From: Theobroma cacao | Lineage: Eukaryota; Streptophyta; Magnoliopsida; Malvales; Malvaceae | Assembly: GCF_000208745.1 (NCBI RefSeq) | Contig: NC_030853.1 | Location: 30,830,628-30,894,627 of the forward strand | Direction of reading: 5' to 3' | Length of the DNA: 64,000 nucleotides | In this document: in pieces, positions 26,001-38,300 of the stretch | Layout: each line of letters starts with the position of its first letter | How positions within the stretch are numbered: position 1 is the first letter of the stretch | The notes under the pieces: generated by a model | What the model was told of the DNA's origin: nothing | What the model saw: only the letters and a program-made list of their open reading frames with translations | Database searches by the model: none | Made by a program: the position numbers and the translations under genes

Positions 26001-27674
26001 ATTTCATTATGAATCATGTAATTACATGATGTACTCTCCTTACTTTGTTTCATTCTTGCACAACTTTTCCAGAATCAATTTTTCATATCAGGCTTCTCAG
26101 GAGATGAAATTATTCAGAATCGCGTGTTAGAAGCATTATACCGGCGTATTATGCGGGCATTCAATGATAAGAAGTGTTTCAGGGTTATTATTGTCATACC
26201 ACTGCTTCCTGGTTTCCAGGTTTTAATTTTTGGCCTATACTCTTTTAACTTGGGATTTCAGATAATAGTATTACGTTTGGACTAATTTTAAGTTTAACAG
26301 GGGGGTCTTGATGATGCTGGTGCAGCATCTGTGAGAGCTATAATGCATTGGCAGTATCGAACCATTTGCAGAGGACAGAATTCAATATTGCATAATCTTT
26401 ATGATCTTCTTGGCCCTAAAACTCATGATTACATATCTTTCTATGGCCTTAGAGCATATGGTGAACTTTTTGATGGAGGTCCTGTCGCTACCAGTCCGGT
26501 ATTCTCTTGCACTGATGCTAATATTTGCCAGTTCTGTTTAATTCTCTTTACAGTGGCATAAGATGTCATAGCAACTTATCAAAGAAAGTTTAGCATGCAC
26601 ATTTTTTGATAATTATTTGTTCCTCTGTATCTGCAGGTATATGTGCATAGTAAAGTCATGATAATTGATGACTCTACAGCCTTAATTGGATCAGCTAATA
26701 TTAACGATAGAAGTTTACTTGGCTCAAGAGATTCAGAGGTATCAGTGCATAATGGAACAATTCCACATTTTTATACCCTTGACTAAGATATGACATATCC
26801 ATATCACATCTGCAAGATGTTTGATGTCACAACTGATATTTCAGATTGCTGTGCTTATTGAAGACAAAGAACTAGTTGATTCACAGATGGGAGGAAATCC
26901 ATGGAAGGCTGGAAAATTTGCTCTGAGTCTTCGCCTCTCATTGTGGTCTGAACATCTTGGTCTTCACCAAGGAGAGGTTTGTGAGCCATCCATCATCCAT
27001 TTTTAGCTGTAGTGGCAGACCAGTCATGATTTTATAGAATGTCTTGTGTCATTCAGCTGATAAATTTGTTCTTCCTTTTCCTTGTTGTGCGCCTCAGATA
27101 AATCAAATAATCGATCCCATTAGTGATTCGAGTTATAAAGATATATGGGTTGCAACTGCAAAGGTGACAATTGCTCAATAACCCGATACATGCATATTAT
27201 TTCGAATAAAAAGGATTACCATCTGTAACTCTTTAACTCCCAAGTAACAAAAATCGAATGATTTATATGACAGATGAATACAACAATCTACCAGGATGTG
27301 TTTTCCTGTGTCCCGAGTGATCTCATACATACCAGGTACAACTCCATATCTTTCTTACTCCTTTCCTTTTCTCTTTGGTTACCCTATTACTGCACTAACT
27401 CCATGTACGAGATGAACTTGCCAGGCTTGCGCTCCGACAAAGCATAATGTTTTGGAAGGAAAGACTTGGGCACACTACGATCGATTTAGGAATAGCCCCT
27501 GAGAAATTAGAATCATATCACAGTGGAGATATCAGAAAAACAGACCCCATGGATAGATTAAAGTCAGTGCGAGGACATCTTGTTTCTTTCCCCTTGGATT
27601 TCATGTGCAAAGAAGATTTAAGACCTGTGTTTAATGAGAGTGAATATTATGCATCTCCTCAAGTTTTTCATTGA
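20056..27674 (+). CDS. PLDZETA1: Phospholipase D zeta 1 (PX/PH-type PLD)
   Basis: Hydrolyses phosphatidylcholine to phosphatidic acid; in plants it acts in vesicle traffic, root growth and phosphate starvation. Twenty exons (20056..20289, 20417..20518, 20653..20768, 20859..21000, 21491..21661, 22226..22399, 22795..23037, 23140..23256, 23702..23841, 23953..24102, 24660..24816, 24892..25401, 25859..25969, 26073..26219, 26301..26498, 26637..26738, 26845..26976, 27098..27163, 27274..27335, 27425..27674) give 1107 residues; Arabidopsis PLD zeta 1 is about 1096. The PX domain lies in exons 1-3 and the PH domain in exons 5-7. HKD motif 1 is H483-x-K485-x4-D490 (HHEKLVIVD); HKD motif 2 is H908-x-K910-x4-D915 (HSKVMIIDD) with the following GSANINDRS. 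Both catalytic motifs are intact. The protein ends [11 protein letters not shown]. Presence of PX/PH and absence of a C2 domain separate it from PLD alpha to epsilon. Intron 1 uses a GC donor at 20290. Confidence 0.97.
25813..25882 (+). repeat. Duplicated 3' splice-site region before PLD zeta exon 13
   Basis: TTTCAG followed by CTTGTAAGGAGTGACAATCA (from 25813) is repeated 40 bp downstream as TTTCAG followed by ATTATAAGGAGTGTCAGTCA (from 25853). The second copy is the true acceptor; use of the first would give TGA after seven codons. Confidence 0.8.
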
Positions 27675-29980
27675 GTGGGGGAGATTATCGAAGCCCCATT
27701 TTTTCGCTTCAATCGCATAAAATTCCTCTGTTTTTTTTTTTTCTTACAAATTTGCTTCTTATTTTTTTAACAAATTTGCATAGAAATCATAGAGAGAAAA
27801 AGAGAAAGCTGACTTCATTAAGAAAATGTATATTTCAATCATTCTTTGTATAAAATTCAACACCATACTTTTACATCTCTGATTTATTCTCAACTACGAA
27901 GATTCTGTATAAATGTCTACACTGTCTCTTGCATCTTGAAGCTTCTTTGCTCTCTCATCTTCTCCCTCGTAGTGATGTTAAAAACAAGCTTTTCCCCTTG
28001 CAAGAACATCCACAAGGACCATCACAGGACTTTGTCTATATCCGTTCTGAGTCGATTGGTTTTTGTCTGAGAAGTCTCTAGAAGGAGACCGTTCCCAATG
28101 CATCCCCCGGTACAGGTGAGGAGTTTGGGGTTGGGATCCCATGCTCGGTTTTCAGAGTTAATCCTTCTCTCGAAGTTTCGGATCCATTTGGGATAACGTT
28201 GTACAGGGGTTCAATTCTGATAGTTGCAAATCATCCACAGATTTTGGAAGTGCCGCATGCAATCAGCTACAATAATTCGGGTCACTGCTTTTCCTTTTCG
28301 AGCATGCTGGGTGTCGGCTGAACCAAGGCCACAAACTTCTGGCAACGAAAACAACATCCACTACAGAATTCCTAACCGAGCTCCCCACCATTTTCTTAAA
28401 TTGGCGATTGAAGCATCAAATTATTGTGCTGGAAGAAAGACATCCAAAAACAACTTACCATTGGGTCAAACAATTTTTTTATGCTCCAACAAATCTTTAT
28501 TATTTTCTCTCGTTTATTCCTCAACTCTCCAATATTCACATTTTGACATTGTTTCTCTTCTTGGACCAAGATCTAGTACTCTGAAATTGGGTCCCAGGGC
28601 TTGGATTCCACAATCATTCCTGAATCATTGTCCATCCCACCACTATTATGTGGTAGGAAAGACTATTATCAAATAAATTTAGTACGTGGTACAAAAATTT
28701 TGGTATTATAAAATTTTCTTGACCAAACTGATATCGCAAAATTTAAATGATTATAGAATAATAAAAATAGACATTATATCGTATGATACGTTAAATATAT
28801 AAAAATTTTATTGAATTTTTACGTTAAACATAAAATATCTAGATACATATAATTATGTAAAATTAAAGCAACTTTCTCAATCCAGCAGTGAATTTTGTTC
28901 TAAGGGTCTCAATCACGCCTCTCACTCTATGGTCCCTAAATTCGGCTGGCTAACTGGCAGCCATGTGTTTGGTGTTTCTCGTTGGGGCTTGGAAAAATAA
29001 AAAATAAAATTATCATTCTCTTTTAAATGCTATTAATTTATTCATAGTGGCTCATAACATTATTAATTTAGTTATCTCCGTATTTTTAACGTACTAATGC
29101 TTTCACAATCACTGCTTCTATTAACTACTCCTTTGATTAATACTATTTTTATCTCCAACCATTTTCATCCATGAAAATATCTTATTTAATTACTGTTCAT
29201 TGATTTGTTCATAAAAAAAATTTATAAGCTTCTGACCGACCTTCTCATTGTATATTCTTGTTAATCGAAATCTTTAAAGTTTAATTTCAATCTTGTTTTC
29301 GATCTTTAAGCTTCCGATGTAATATTAAATAATAAGTTTTAAAGTAGAATGTTTAAAAAATAACGAGTTTCTTACTTGTTGACATTCTTAATGATGTTAT
29401 GTTTTGTATGAAATTGTTTTTCAAAATGTCCAAACTACCCATTGTTTTTGCATTATTCAGCAGTAATATCAATGACATTTTGGTCCTTTTGATGCCCTGC
29501 TTGCTTTTTGTGAAGATATACATTACTTACGTACACTAGGCTTGCAGTTTTGTTGGACAAAAACAAATGGAGTACAAGCAATTCGAGACTTCTTCTTCTC
29601 CAAGAATCAGCCGGGTTCAATCAGGTGACGCAAGATTCCGGCCATCGACATCGGAGTTACCAAGGAATCGTGTGGTTTCAGCCATATAGCTGATCGTTTT
29701 ATTGAATCAAACCCCTGGAAAACAAGGTATATGACATAGATATATATAGAGTTGATCGTTTTCTTTCTTATTCTACATTTCTTGGAGAGTTAGGCTGTCA
29801 GTTATGGGATATGAAAGATGAATTCTTTGAATGGAAAATGGAAAGCTTTAAAGGTATTCATGCAGTTAAAGAAAACTGAGATGGTAAATTTTTCTGTATG
29901 TTTAGTCATCTTTTGTTGGTAAAACCAGAAGGAGTCTTTCGCTTGTTGAATCAAGGGGCTGAAACAAGAAAATAGAAGCG
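27675..29980. other. Intergenic between PLD zeta 1 and the PP2C gene
   Basis: PLD zeta 3' UTR to perhaps 27850. The interval 27900-28680 has balanced composition and several open frames on both strands, but no single gene model that I can defend. From 28680 to 29480 the sequence is AT-rich. From about 29560 it becomes leader-like for the PP2C; a possible 5' UTR intron runs from a GT at 29727 to an AG at 29928 (inference). Confidence 0.45.
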
Positions 29981-31534
29981 ATGGTGCTTATCCCATCATT
30001 TCTCGATGGATTGGCAAGAACAGTTTCGATCAAGAAAGGGAGGAATGGTGGTCAGACGGATGTTGGAAGAGAAGCAGCGGAAACCATGGCCAAAGATGCG
30101 AAGAAGAATGAACTGATGAGGAGTTCCTCTGGTACAGTCAAGTCCATCAAGTCGAGCAATTTTGCCTCCGTCTGCTCCAAGAGAGGACAGAAAGGAATCA
30201 ACCAGGACTCCGCAGTGGTCTGGGAGGTATATATAAAGCTAAACTTTTAAAGATCAGTTTCTTTACATTGTAAAGAGCTGTTTTGTTGGTTTTTTGGGTT
30301 GTTCCTTCTGGTTAATTTGATGAGTATGGTTTTTTCCTTTGTAGGAATTTGGATGCCAAGAAGACATGATCTTCTGTGGTATCTTTGATGGGCATGGACC
30401 TTGGGGCCATGTTGTAGCCAAAAGGGTTAGGGAATCAGTGCCTCCTTCTTTACTATGCCACTGGCAGAAAAATCTTGCCTTGACCTCCCTTGGTCAGGAA
30501 TTGGACACGGAAGTACTGAACAGAAGTATTCATCAGTTTGATGTCTGGAAGCAATCTTACTTGAAAACTTATGCTGACATTGACCTTGAGCTTAAGCAGC
30601 ATCCTGGGATAGATTCTTTCCGTAGTGGGACTACTGCCTTGACAATCATCAAACAGGTAGGTACACACAGGTTAGCAATATATAATTTCTCTTTTTGTTC
30701 ATAAAGAACCTACCTAATTTCTTCCTGTTGGATTTCTAGGGTGAACATCTTGTAATAGCAAATGTTGGGGATTGTCGGGCGGTCCTGGCAACCACCTCAG
30801 ATGATGGCAATTTGGTACCACTCCAGCTTACAGTTGACTTCAAGCCTAACATCCCTGGTTAGGACTCTCTCCATTTCTCCCTATGATTTAGCTAGGACCC
30901 TTTTTCTCACAGCTTTTAAGGATCTTATTTCTTGATTATGTTGATGCTAACAGAGGAGGCTGAAAGGATAACACAGTCGAAGGGTCGAGTCTTTTGTTTA
31001 GGAGATGAACCCGGGGTGTACAGGGTCTGGATGCCTAATGGGAACACACCAGGGCTAGCTCTATCAAGAGCCTTCGGTGACTACTGTGTCAAAGAGTTTG
31101 GGCTCATTTCTGTGCCTGATGTGACCCAAAGAAACATAACAAGCAAAGACCAATTTGTCATTTTAGCAACAGATGGGGTATGCACCTTCTTCCATGGCAG
31201 CTCCCTTTCTCTTTCCTTCTCATTTTCTTTTGCCTTGTAGTCAAAGAAGAGCGAGTAATCACCCATGGTTTTTCCTTTTTTTTTGGGATATTCTGCTTAG
31301 GTGTGGGATGTTGTTTCCAACCGAGAAGCAGTGGAGATTGTTTCTTCAGCAGAAGATAGGGAAAAATCAGCCAAAAGACTGGTTCAATGTGCCATCCGAG
31401 CATGGAAATATAAGAAAAGAGGCATTGCCATGGATGACATGTCGGCTATCTGCCTTTTCTTTCACCCCACGTTGTCTCGAGAGGTCAACCTCGTCAAGGC
31501 CTCCAAAAAGGCTGGAATGAAGAAACTTGCCTAA
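29981..31534 (+). CDS. EGR3: Clade E protein phosphatase 2C, EGR type
   Basis: Mn/Mg-dependent Ser/Thr phosphatase of the clade E growth-regulating group, known in Arabidopsis as plasma-membrane-associated negative regulators of growth at low water potential. Exons 29981..30226, 30345..30656, 30740..30857, 30954..31177 and 31301..31534 give 377 residues. PP2C landmarks are present: the SKRGQKGINQDSA start, metal-binding DGHG at residues 97-100 (GIFDGHGPWGH), SGTTAL, VGDCRAVLA, LALSRAFGDYC, the ILATDG/VWDV block split by the last intron, and DDMSAICLFF. The N-terminus MVLIPSFLDGLART has no Gly2, so it lacks the N-myristoylation site that some clade E members carry. Conservation is highest with EGR1-3 as recalled. 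EGR3 (At3g16800) is the neighbour expected from Arabidopsis order. Confidence 0.92.
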
Positions 31535-32303
31535 CTGCTTGTTGGCCATTGCCTTTCTATTTAGGTGATTCTATCTGTTAGCTCTATTGTAGCATATTGT
31601 GTATGGATGTAAACATGTTCGAAAGAGCTCATAAGCTGCATCTGCCCCAGCAGATGCTTAAAGTTTCAAATGAAGATCCAACTTTCATTCAATCTCTCAA
31701 TAATACGAGATACATTATGTCACGTTAAGTACTTAATTTCATATCATATAAAATAAATAAGAGATTCTGAAAAATTTATAAACGTAAACGTTACACATCT
31801 TATCAAGTTAATTTTTTGAAAAGAACGTAATGATCTCGTGATAAAGTGGTTTGAAAACAAATACGATTCACGTCAAACACCTTTAAATGAAAGGCAAGCA
31901 AAGTAATTTTTAAAAATATTTATAAATATGGATGTTATACACTGTCAAATTAATTTTTAAAAAAAATAATGATTTCGTGACATAATGTATAATATTTATA
32001 AATTATTATTCAAGCATATAATGTCACATCATAAATATATAATAATAAAAATTTATAAATCTTTTCAAATTATAAATATTTATTTATCGGAATAAGAATA
32101 TTAATAAATTTGACCAAAGAAGAATGTTAAAGGTGTAATATTGTATTCACGAGCCCGTCACGTGACTTCTGTTCTACTTCGAATTGACAAAAACACCCCT
32201 ATCCTTTGTCCAATTGCCAACTTTGACCAATCAAAAATGGGCCGTCGGCCCGTCTCAACATAAGCTCCAAAGTCCATGCCATCTCGCTCTCGGCCTCTCT
32301 CCC
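31535..32303. other. Intergenic between PP2C and cyclotransferase-like gene
   Basis: 3' UTR of the PP2C, then AT-rich sequence carrying two diverged copies of a dispersed repeat (separate entry). A palindromic G-box TCACGTGA lies at 32158-32165, about 140 bp before the first ATG of the next gene, whose leader is rich in TCTCTCTC. Confidence 0.5.
31777..31988. repeat. Two diverged copies of a dispersed AT-rich repeat
   Basis: Segments 31777-31850 and 31918-31988 share the order TTATAAA, GTTA(C/T)ACA, a TTAATTTTT run, AAAA, TAATGAT(C/T)TCGTGA. The same order recurs at 40738-40812 and 40970-41040. It is probably a transposon-derived fragment; the family is not identified. Confidence 0.5.
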
Positions 32304-34263
32304 ATGTCCAATTCTCTCTTTCTCTCTCTCCCTCTCTCGCATCCACCCACACTCCCGTGTATCCGCGCGTTTAGTTTACGCGCCACCACTCTCTGTCCGA
32401 TCTCTTTCTTGACCCCAACCTCTTCCTTCACCGCCCGCCGTAAATTTCTCCGGATACCTTCTCCGATAATGAACTCCAACTCGAAACTCGCCGAGACTCA
32501 ACCAGAGCTGACTCAGCTCGACGACTTGTCCGATTTCGAGAAGCTCCTGTCACCGAGCGGTCACATCTCTATATGCGGCTTCGGTTCCCTCCTCTCCGGT
32601 ACGTACAGTTACTTAAGCTACCAATCGTTTTGATGATCGTCACCACGATTCATTGATCATCGCTTTATTGATTCTCGAGAGCAGAACGGAGCGCAAGAAG
32701 TACGTTTCCGAATCTGTTAAACTTCAGAGTGGCGAATTTGAACGGATTTAGGCGCGTTTTCGCTCACGTCGCTCCAATTTTCTTTGACCGCGGCATCGCC
32801 AAGCTAGAAACCAAGGTTTTTATCCTATGTTTGGTTGCTGAGAAAACGATGAAAATGACTTAATATCATTTCCTACTTATTTGGAACAATTTTAGGTGGA
32901 ACAAGTTGAACTTTGATGTAATTAATTTCAGGAGATATCAAGCTTAAGTGTAGAGCCTTGTGAAGGGGAGACCCTCATTGTTACAGTATTTGAGATTCAA
33001 AAATCGGAGGTGTTTCTTTCTTCTTTTTTCAAAATTTTGAATATTTGAGCTGAAAGATTTCATCTTCTACATATATGTGTTGCTCTGTAAGTCAGATTTC
33101 AGCTTTCATGGAAAGGGAACTCGAGTTCCGATTTCTAGCTGTAAGTTCCTTGGTACTTGGTTTCATGCTTGGCTATCCATTTTATTGCTTCAATGGTTAT
33201 TGTGGATTTCCTTGTTTCTCTTACAGGTCTTGCCTGAAACACTTGATGGGGAGCCCTTTTCCAATCCTGCGGTGTGTGAAATTTGATTAATTACTTCTTT
33301 TCATGGCATTATGATCAAAGGGTTTATATGTTAGGTTGAGTTCTCAGTTTTTTTTTTTGGTTTATTTTTGTTTGGGATATCAACGCAGGTGCTTTGCGCT
33401 CGTTATAGTGATGAGGAATTCTTTCAAATTAGATGCAAAGGTAGCTTCTTGACTTCACTGATATTACAGTTATGGTGGGTGCATGTGACTCTGTGATTGT
33501 GAGGGAAAGAAAGGATGGATTGTTATTAGTTCTTGATAGTGCTTCAAATAAAGGATGGATTGTTATTAGTTCTTGATAGTGCTTCAATGGTGTTTGTAAC
33601 AAAAGCTTGTATCTTTGCACAGGAAGTAAGGACATTTATTGCCAGCATTATGGTCGATACAACATCGATAAGATTTGGCGAGATGATATCTTGCCATGCC
33701 GTGTTTATCTCAGACACTGGTATGTACTGATTTTTCTATGAATGCACATCTTATTCTGTAATCTTACAACCGTATAACCCTTGTGTTGAGTAAGTAACAC
33801 AATGCCATTTTGGAGAAAGTAGTGAGTTGTCAATCCATTAGCAAATAATTAGCTCACTGCTTAGTTTCGAGATTGTTCATAAAGCCATCGGAACCCTTTT
33901 ATATCCTTAATGCTTTGATGTTTGATTCAATGAATGTCAGCATACGGTCATATGAATTAGTATCCAAGAAAATATTCATGGATTTCCTATGCACTGAGTG
34001 TTCTGGTAGGACTAGGTGCATAGAATTGCTCATCTGTTCTATCTTGCTATGCTATTTATAACTACTGATACTAATGCATTGATTTGTTATACTCCAGTGT
34101 ATTGGCAGCTAAGAATCTTAGTGATGTTGCCTACAACAACTTTGTGGATCATACTTTTCTCGGGGACCGAACAACCACCATCCGAACATATTTGGCAACA
34201 ACGGGATCAGGCATCATGGAAGAGGAGCCTCCGGAATCTCTCAAATCTCGCTATGGTGGTTAA
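32304..34263 (+). CDS. Conserved plant protein, gamma-glutamylcyclotransferase-like N-terminal motif
   Basis: Eight exons (32304..32598, 32685..32815, 32932..33009, 33096..33140, 33227..33271, 33389..33440, 33623..33719, 34098..34263) give 302 residues from the first ATG, or 247 from the second in-frame ATG at 32469. The core begins SGHISICGFGSLLS; a G-[FY]-G-S-L-L loop is how GGCT/AIG2-like cyclotransferase folds start. It continues through RVFAHVAPIFF, VTVFEIQKSE, YSDEEFFQIRCKGS, YGRYNIDKIWRDDILPCRVY and ends EEEPPESLKSRYGG. The 55 residues between the two ATGs are rich in Ser/Pro/Thr/Arg and poor in acids, so they could be a plastid transit peptide; the protein may be dual-targeted by start choice. 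The catalytic activity is not established from sequence. The exon chain is supported by consistent phases at all seven introns. Confidence 0.85.
33511..33587. repeat. Perfect 40-bp tandem duplication in intron 6
   Basis: AAGGATGGATTGTTATTAGT and the following TCTTGATAGTGCTTCAA occur at 33511 and again at 33551 without mismatch. It lies in the intron between exons 33389..33440 and 33623..33719. The identity of the copies implies very recent origin, or an assembly artefact. Confidence 0.92.
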
Positions 34264-35376
34264 TATAAAACAAATTGACAGGCTATCCCTTTGAAAGGCT
34301 GTTGCATTTTGCCATTACAAGCTGCAACCATATTTTGGTGCTGACCGCCAAAAGAAAATTGTTTCAATGAAATCGTTCTTTGCTTCATTGTTGCCCCCTT
34401 CAACTGGCCTAGGGGCCAAACTAAACAGGGTTGATTGTATAACTTTCCAAGTTATCGTTCAAAGTATTCTTATGTCTTTGAGGTGGGAATTGAATCCTGT
34501 TTCTACAGTCTTAACATCGAGAAGAAAACTTGGAAGTATATCACTGACTTATTTCCCAAGCTTTTTACTCAAGATTTTGGCCGAATTCCCATGTGAGACT
34601 TACCAAGAAGACATCCGGAAATTTTAGAGGTTTAAGGAATTTTACAAAAATGCCCAGTTTTACATTTCAGGAAATATTTGGAAGTTTTTATGGAAGTTTG
34701 TGAGCCCAGCCCCAAGGGGCGTGGCTTCCAAAAATTGACGGGCAAGTCCCACCTAAGTAGGGCAGAACTCACTCGCCTTGAAAGAGTGTGTTCGATGTAC
34801 AAGGTGTTGGCACGACCCGCCGTCTCTATACGATCATTGACGAGTCACCCTCCACCCCTGACAGGACAGGATACGATCATTCTAGGATCCCCATGCAATA
34901 TCTATAGACCGAGCTTTGCTCCTTATGTTCCAAAGTCTGTCGATGTGGGAATTTGGCTCCTCACGCGACTGGGTCAAGCTCCCACATGCAAGTGAACAAG
35001 GAAAATTAAATATAAATATAGCTAATTGAAAGACCTTGAGTCCTTTTATATATAGTATATATAATCTCGTATTAAACGTGTATATAATTATTAAGTCACT
35101 TGAATTTAAATTTTTTAAAATTATATTATTTAAATTCAAAAAATTATTAGATTAATAATGTTTAGACTCGAATTGCTATAAATAATATATGAACATATTC
35201 AGTCTAATGTGATTTTCGCATTACATTTCTGAGATCTTAAACTTATTAAATGAGTCTTGATTGTAATTGCGACAAATACAACTTTTTGAAAATAATGTAA
35301 TTTTACTTCGAGAAGTTACTGAAAAAGCTATAAAACATGAAAAATGTGCAATGAGATTCTTTTACTACTATGTTAT
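34264..35376. other. Convergent intergenic region with a GC-richer island
   Basis: 3' UTR of the cyclotransferase-like gene to about 34500. From about 34540 to 34990 the sequence is markedly less AT-rich than its flanks and holds no convincing gene; its minus strand ends in CCCACATCG-type sequence common at plant LTR termini, so an LTR fragment is possible. From 35000 to 35376 it is AT-rich flank of the lipase gene. Confidence 0.4.
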
Positions 35377-38300
35377 TCAATCTTGTAAAACTTCATAGCT
35401 ACACGCTTCATCTTTTTCAAGTTCACTAATTAACAATTCCATCATTTTCTTATACATGGGCATATAGTGATCATTAATCATTGTTCTCGATAGCCGGATC
35501 TTACTGTACAGTTCTCGAGGTGTTTCATATATACCGACATGCTCATCGTTGGAACCATCATCGTCTAGGTTAGCAGCGTCAGAGGATGATGGTACAGAAA
35601 CGATATGCATGACCCTGCCCGGAGGATAGAAGCGCAGGTTCTCTGAGGCATCCGACGAAGGGATGGTATTTTTACTTTCCGATACATCAGCAAGAACATT
35701 CTCCTCTTCTGTAATTTCTTTCGCCACGGCTGCTTCTTCTGCACGGGCCTGAAGATCGACTTCACTCTCCTGCCTCTTGAGCTCCTTCTCTAGTTCGTAC
35801 CACAACTCACCACCAGTGATTTCATCCGCCGAAGAAGTAGCAATAACTCTATCCACTGCGATCAGGGCTTCATCTTCATCTGTGTCATCACGCCCTGAAC
35901 CACCACTGGAACTACATTCCACTTTGGTTTGTACTCGGTCTATTGTAACCACTTCAGTCACAAGGGCTTCAGAACTTCTTTCAGATATTACTGAACCTTC
36001 AGTCATATCATCCCCTTTAGGACTCAATGCTGGACCCACATTACGACGGCGGGGACCCATACAAGACCATGAAGATAGAGATGAGCGGCTTCTGACAACA
36101 GCTTGGGCGACATTCTGTGCACCCTTCATGACAACCTAAAGTTTAAAAAGAAGAAATCACCCATCATATCCAAAACCGGAATACCTCATGAACATAAAAT
36201 TGAAATGTGCATCTAGATTCTTAAACTCATCAAGCACTATGATTAGGAGAGAAGCTCAAACTACAGGTCAACACTTAAGGAAGCCCCTATATCAACATGC
36301 AATTTTTATCAGACAATGGAATTGCACATCTCAATAAACCAACGAATATGGAGGATCTCATTAAACAGGGAATTATCAGTTTTACCTTAGTGCTGCTAGA
36401 AACTGGTCGAAGAAGAGCACCAGCACCAGCAACTCTGGCTTTTGCACTAGCTATAGAGGGAAGACGAGAACCCAGAGCAGTAGCAGAACGGTAAACAACA
36501 TTAAGGACCCTAGTACGTTCAACCTGATCCCGCAAATCATTTAACCAGGACGATGCTGTAACCTGATGATAACAACTTTTAGGTAAGGATCCTCATAGCA
36601 TGGTAGATTCTAACCATAATAAACAATTGTTTTAACATTTGTGTTCTATTGAGGAGAAAATAGAAAACACCTCGGTGCGAAGGTCATCAACTGATGAAGC
36701 TGAAAATGTAGGCACTAAATCAGACCCATTGATGATAGTTGTAATGAAGTGCTTGCCTGACTCTGCTAAATCCCATGTCATACAGGCAGCTGTAATATAA
36801 AAACTTTGAGCATTTAGAGAGGAGCAGTATAAATTTAAAAGGGATAAAAAAGCCTCATTAAGTACATCTCATTAGAACCTTTCCGCAAAAGGAGAGCTTG
36901 AAACACAATTTCAACAACATAAAAATTAAAGCCTTCCACATCTATCTCCATTCTTTATCTCTTACAGGACTATACAATTATCATCCATACATCAAAATTA
37001 TGAGTGAGAAGGGCAAGTCCAATTAGGCTATTTGTTGTTGACAGAATACTTCATTTAGAAAATGGGAAAACACATCAATAAACACATTGAGAATAGCGTA
37101 CTTATGAAACAATAATATGCTGAATCATTTACCTGGGGCAAATGTAAAACAAGTGCTAGAGGCAAATTCTTTCTGTTCACGAAGAATGTATGTTAATAAT
37201 GCCGCTGTGCCGCCTCCAAGCGAATGCCCAACAATCTGACAATGAAACGAGACATTAGGTAAAAGATTTATAAATATAGGCTGGCAAATTATGTGCACTC
37301 ATTATATCACAAAAGTACATAATTTCAACCGCAAGACTACTGAAACGCTTAACAAAAAAAAGCAAGATTACTAAAACAAAACTAAGAGGAAGGAACCTAC
37401 AATTAAGTTCAAGAAAGCCAGACATCAAGGACAAAAGACCAACAGTAATTAGGCATTAGCAAAATATACACCATGTAGTTGAGAAGATGAAGAATCATAA
37501 TTTTGGGAATTACAATGACACTAAAAATTGCAAAAGACATTGTTTATGTTGAATCAATAAGACAACTCTACACCTAAGTAGCTATGAAAATACAGGTTAC
37601 AAATATTTGCAACGATTATGACTTTAAATTGAATGATTAAAAATTACCTTGACTTTGTAATCAGGATATTCACCAAGGGCCTTGAGCAGGCAAGGAGCAC
37701 TGAGCTTTGCAATCCAACGAGCTGCAGCAACCATTCCGCAGTGAGCATATCCTAAAACAAGATTGCTAATCCCACCATCATGTAAAACTGAATGGTGGAA
37801 AGGCACCACTGCACCAGTTGCTGCTGTTAGTGTATCTTTAACGCTATGAGTACCACGAATCAATAGAAGGAAACACTTTGAATTTTTATCACGTATAATT
37901 GTGAAAGCAGGCTTCAAAAGCTGCAAGAATTATTCCAAAAAATAAATTAATACCCTAACAGAAGAGCTAGATCTGCAGTATTACACACGAGAACAGATGG
38001 AATGAACGCACACTACACAACTATCCTCAGTAACACAATATTTACTTCATAAAATCAACTGCTCAATGCCAAGTTGGATTCCTAATAAACCAAAAGCAAA
38101 TGGAAATGGTAAAAGAATCAAGCTGGAGGAGAAGTTGTCAACAATCTCTAAGGCTACCTTGACTATGGTGAGAGGTAAGCCATTTCCACAAAGCCTAAGA
38201 AATGGGAATTCCACATGGATATACTAGCCTACATCAACCACGAACAAAGATGCTCCCTTGGTTCTTAACTTCCTTACTTTACCTAAGTTTGATAAAAATG

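Noticed and set aside
35777..36139. 120-codon plus-strand frame in the lipase gene
   Set aside because: Shadow of the last lipase exon, Ser-rich because of the acidic coding strand.
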